A stretch of DNA of 64,000 nt from Brevinema_A sp051649245 (GTDB taxonomy: Bacteria > Spirochaetota > Brevinematia > Brevinematales > Brevinemataceae): positions 310,001 through 374,000 of the forward strand of contig JBOFGS010000019.1 of the NCBI GenBank assembly GCA_051649245.1, in the 5' to 3' direction. Under the pieces are notes generated by a model, which had not been told where the DNA came from, ran no database searches, and worked only from the letters and a program-made list of their open reading frames with translations. The translations under genes and the position numbers were made by a program. Shown here piece after piece: positions 62,055-64,000 of this stretch; position 1 is the first letter of the stretch; each line of letters opens with the position of its first letter.

Positions 62055-62369
62055 GTGAAAATTAAGAAAAATGATGAAGTTATTATAATTTCCGGTAGAG
62101 ACAAAGGGAAAAAAGGTGAAGTATTCCATGTCTTTCCTACTAAAAACACTGTACTTGTCCGCGGTGTCAATTTTGTTAAAAAGACTATAAAGAAAAATCA
62201 AGAACATCCAAATGGATCTATTCTTGAAAGAGAAGCACCAATCCACATTTCTAATGTTATGCTTTTTTGCCCTAAAATCAATAAAGGTGTTCGTGTAGAA
62301 TACGTAATTGATGAAAAAGGTAACAAAAGACGTAAAGCGAAAGGTGTTGACCACTTCTTCGATAATTAA
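62055..62369 (+). CDS. rplX: 50S ribosomal protein L24
   Basis: L24 starts 50S assembly. The 104 residues have a KOW motif (KKNDEVIIISGRDKGKKGEV) and VLVRGVNFVKKTIKKN. The start is GTG with GGGAGG five bases upstream. Confidence 0.97.
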   Translation: MKIKKNDEVIIISGRDKGKKGEVFHVFPTKNTVLVRGVNFVKKTIKKNQEHPNGSILEREAPIHISNVMLFCPKINKGVRVEYVIDEKGNKRRKAKGVDHFFDN

Positions 62370-62381
62370 GAGGCTGCAATA

Positions 62382-63122
62382 ATGGCTGAAGAAAAAAAAG
62401 TTAAAGCTGTTGCTAAAACAGCTACTACAGAAGAAAAAACAGTAGCTAAAAAAGCTCCTGCTAAAAAAACCACTACTAAAAAAATAGAAGGTTCTGAACC
62501 AGCTAATATAGCTGCAGAAGAAAAAACAGTAGCTAAAAAAGCTCCTGCTAAAAAAACTGTTTCTCCTAAATCAGGATATCAATCTCGTTTCAAAACACGT
62601 TTTGAAAATGAAATTGTTTCTGCTTTAAATAAAGAATTCAACTATAAATCATCTATGGCAATTCCTCGTATTGAGAAAATTGTTATTAATATGGGTGTTG
62701 GTGGGGCTGTTGCAGATAAAAATATGGCTGATGCTGCCGTTAACGATCTTACGTTGTTAGCTGGTCAAAAAGCTATGAAAACTATTGCTCGGAAATCCGT
62801 ATCTAACTTTAAGTTACGTGAAGGTATGGCAATAGGTGCTAAAGTTACCCTTCGTAAAAATCGTATGTATGATTTTCTTGACAAGCTTATTTCTGTTGCT
62901 CTTCCTCGTGTAAGAGATTTCAGAGGAGTCAAAGCAACAGGGTTTGATGGAAGAGGAAACTTCTCTTTTGGAGTAACCGAACAAATCATCTTTCCTGAAA
63001 TCAACTTCGATAAAATTGATAAAGTGCGTGGCATGGATATTACCATTGTTACCACAGCTAAAACGGATCAGGAAGCAAAAAGTTTGTTAACACACTTTGG
63101 TTTCCCTTTCCGTAACAAGTAA
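62382..63122 (+). CDS. rplE: 50S ribosomal protein L5 with a Lys/Ala-rich N-terminal extension
   Basis: L5 binds 5S rRNA and contacts the P-site tRNA. The last 180 residues are a normal L5 (IPRIEKIVINMGVGGAVADK, GQKAMKTIARKSVSNFKLRE, FSFGVTEQIIFPEI, GMDITIVTTAKTDQEAKSLL). The first 65 residues are an added basic tail rich in Lys, Ala and Thr that contains EEKTVAKKAPAKKT twice, resembling histone-H1-type tails. The total of 246 compares with about 180 in most bacteria. AGAGG lies upstream of the first ATG and the tail is in frame, so it is probably translated. Confidence 0.95.
   Translation: MAEEKKVKAVAKTATTEEKTVAKKAPAKKTTTKKIEGSEPANIAAEEKTVAKKAPAKKTVSPKSGYQSRFKTRFENEIVSALNKEFNYKSSMAIPRIEKIVINMGVGGAVADKNMADAAVNDLTLLAGQKAMKTIARKSVSNFKLREGMAIGAKVTLRKNRMYDFLDKLISVALPRVRDFRGVKATGFDGRGNFSFGVTEQIIFPEINFDKIDKVRGMDITIVTTAKTDQEAKSLLTHFGFPFRNK
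62428..62557 (+). repeat. Exact 43-bp direct repeat in the rplE 5' end
   Basis: Bases 62428-62470 and 62515-62557 are identical. The period of 87 bases (29 codons) keeps the reading frame. Confidence 0.93.
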
Positions 63123-63136
63123 GCGGAGGCTATAGC

Positions 63137-63322
63137 ATGGCAAAACAATCAATGATCCAACGATGGAAGAAAAAACCTAAGTTTAGTGCTAGAGCTTATA
63201 ACCGTTGTAATATTTGTGGCCGTCCTCGTTCCTACATGAGAGATTTTGGAGTATGTCGTTTGTGTTTTCGCAAACTGGTATCTCAAGGTCTCATCCCAGG
63301 TGTTACAAAATCTTCTTGGTAA
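63137..63322 (+). CDS. rpsN: 30S ribosomal protein S14, zinc-binding (type Z) form
   Basis: S14 completes the 30S head. The 61-residue form with CNICGRP and CRLCFRK has the two CxxC pairs of the zinc-binding type, in contrast to the longer Cys-free form. Both pairs are intact. GGAGG precedes the ATG. A 76-base gap with two hairpins follows. Confidence 0.97.
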   Translation: MAKQSMIQRWKKKPKFSARAYNRCNICGRPRSYMRDFGVCRLCFRKLVSQGLIPGVTKSSW

Positions 63323-63331
63323 GCACTAACC

Positions 63332-63369
63332 GAGAGGCAACTCTCAATCAGGGAATTTTTTTATTCCCT
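63332..63369 (+). other. Two hairpins between rpsN and rpsH
   Basis: GAGAG (63332-63336) pairs with CTCTC (63341-63345) around a GCAA tetraloop of the stable GNRA type. AGGGAAT (63350-63356) pairs with ATTCCCT (63363-63369) around six T. The gap is unusual within the spc gene run and may hold a translational control site. In E. coli the spc operon is controlled by S8 binding near rplE. Confidence 0.5.
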
Positions 63370-63398
63370 CTTAAAAAAATATAAGGCGAGGAAATCCT

Positions 63399-63779
63399 AT
63401 GGATATTATCGCAGATAGCTTGACAAAAATAAGAAATGCTGCAATGCGTGGTCTGTCTAAAACAACTGTTAAAAAGACCAAACTTATGGAAGAGCTTCTA
63501 AAAATTATGAAACGCGAAGGATATATTGAGAACTATAAAGATAGTACTCAATTATATATGATCGACGTAACTTTAAAGTATATTAATGGTAAATCTGTCA
63601 TTGATAATTTAAAGCGTGTAAGTAAACTTTCACGACGTGTTTATGTTGGAAAAGATTCCATTCCTCGTGTTTATAACAATTATGGAATCGCAATTTTAAC
63701 CACCTCTAAAGGTGTTGTTACAGATAAAGAAGCTCGCTCACTTGGCATAGGTGGTGAAGTTCTTTGTCATATTTGGTAG
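63399..63779 (+). CDS. rpsH: 30S ribosomal protein S8
   Basis: S8 binds the central domain of 16S rRNA and in E. coli represses the spc operon. The 126 residues begin MDIIADSLTKIRNA and include LKRVSKLSRRVYVGKDSIPR and the C-terminal TSKGVVTDKEARSLGIGGEV. The ribosome site GAGGA lies in the short palindrome AGGAAATCCT directly before the ATG, much like rplP. Confidence 0.97.
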   Translation: MDIIADSLTKIRNAAMRGLSKTTVKKTKLMEELLKIMKREGYIENYKDSTQLYMIDVTLKYINGKSVIDNLKRVSKLSRRVYVGKDSIPRVYNNYGIAILTTSKGVVTDKEARSLGIGGEVLCHIW

Positions 63780-63788
63780 GAGAATCAT

Positions 63789-64000
63789 ATGTCTCGTTTG
63801 GCAAAAAAATCCCTGCCTATTCCTAACGGTGTTACCGTGACGGTAGAAAATGGGATGACAACTTTCAAAGGTACTTTAGGTACCATTGTACAAGAATTTG
63901 ATAATAAACTTATTGCTCCTGTTGTAGAAAATGACGGAATTCTTGTAAATCGTACAAGCGATATAAAAGAAGCAAAAGCAAAACAAGGTCTTTACTGGGC
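63789..64000 (+). CDS. rplF: 50S ribosomal protein L6, N-terminal part (cut by window edge)
   Basis: L6 lies near the factor-binding site of the 50S subunit. The 70 visible residues (MSRLAKKSLPIPNGVTVTVE, then FKGTLGTIV) match the start of the first L6 repeat. AGGAG lies just upstream, nine bases after the rpsH stop. The frame stays open to the window end. Confidence 0.93.
   Translation, partial: MSRLAKKSLPIPNGVTVTVENGMTTFKGTLGTIVQEFDNKLIAPVVENDGILVNRTSDIKEAKAKQGLYW

Overview
The window is a low-GC (roughly one third G+C, judged by eye) chromosomal segment of a Gram-negative, probably flagellated bacterium. A spirochaete fits best. The evidence is LpxA and LpxB (lipid A synthesis), a FliO-like flagellar export protein, outer-membrane barrel proteins, and a large inner-membrane TPR protein resembling the spirochaete flagellar collar protein FlcA. 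With lipid A genes present, it looks more like the Brachyspira/Brevinema/Leptospira side than Borrelia or Treponema. RpoB, however, has Ser rather than the Asn reported for several spirochaetes at the rifampicin-resistance position. This placement is inference from gene content only.

Layout. 1-4659 is a minus-strand run: fliO-like, mnmA, def, fmt, a PASTA membrane protein and the start of rpe. 4848-7646 holds an acidic-repeat secreted protein and mgtE. 7686-10079 (minus) holds a CgtA-like glycosyltransferase and an aminotransferase. 10242-12110 holds an unusually long mraY and dtd. 12150-13869 (minus) holds an NSS-family sodium symporter with a small membrane partner. 14161-21612 contains envelope genes (SPOR protein, coiled-coil membrane protein, barrel protein, M23 peptidase, STAS protein, lpxA), an MBL hydrolase and tatD. 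21721-24795 (minus) encodes a small exported protein and a barrel/FlgD-like/OmpA protein. 24975-25736 is a divergent WecG/TagA/CpsF glycosyltransferase. 25733-33925 (minus) carries tsaB, rsmD, pyrH, rsmE, ruvX, lpxB, the TPR protein and comF. 34097-39832 carries a propeller protein, a TldD/PmbA protease, a large unknown protein, a UVR-motif protein and a 5-formyl-THF cyclo-ligase, followed by a minus-strand NUDIX gene.

40632-64000 is a continuous plus-strand block for translation and transcription: tRNA-Thr, rpmG, tRNA-Trp, secE, nusG, rplKAJL, rpoBC, then after a 500-bp regulated gap rpsL, rpsG, fusA, tuf, and the S10/spc genes rpsJ to rplF, which is cut by the window end. Stem-loops recur at gene boundaries in this block (nusG/rplK, rplJ/rplL, rplL/rpoB, rpsL/rpsG, rpsC/rplP, rpsN/rpsH). 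They are plausible places to tune subunit stoichiometry.

Most genes are recognisable housekeeping genes and no mobile element, CRISPR array or rRNA was seen. The unusual points are a 135-residue extracytoplasmic loop in MraY, a predicted leaderless fliO transcript, a duplicated Lys/Ala-rich extension on ribosomal protein L5, an L33 with three of four zinc ligands, an LpxA with one conserved His replaced by Cys, and a structured leader with two strong promoters before rpsL.
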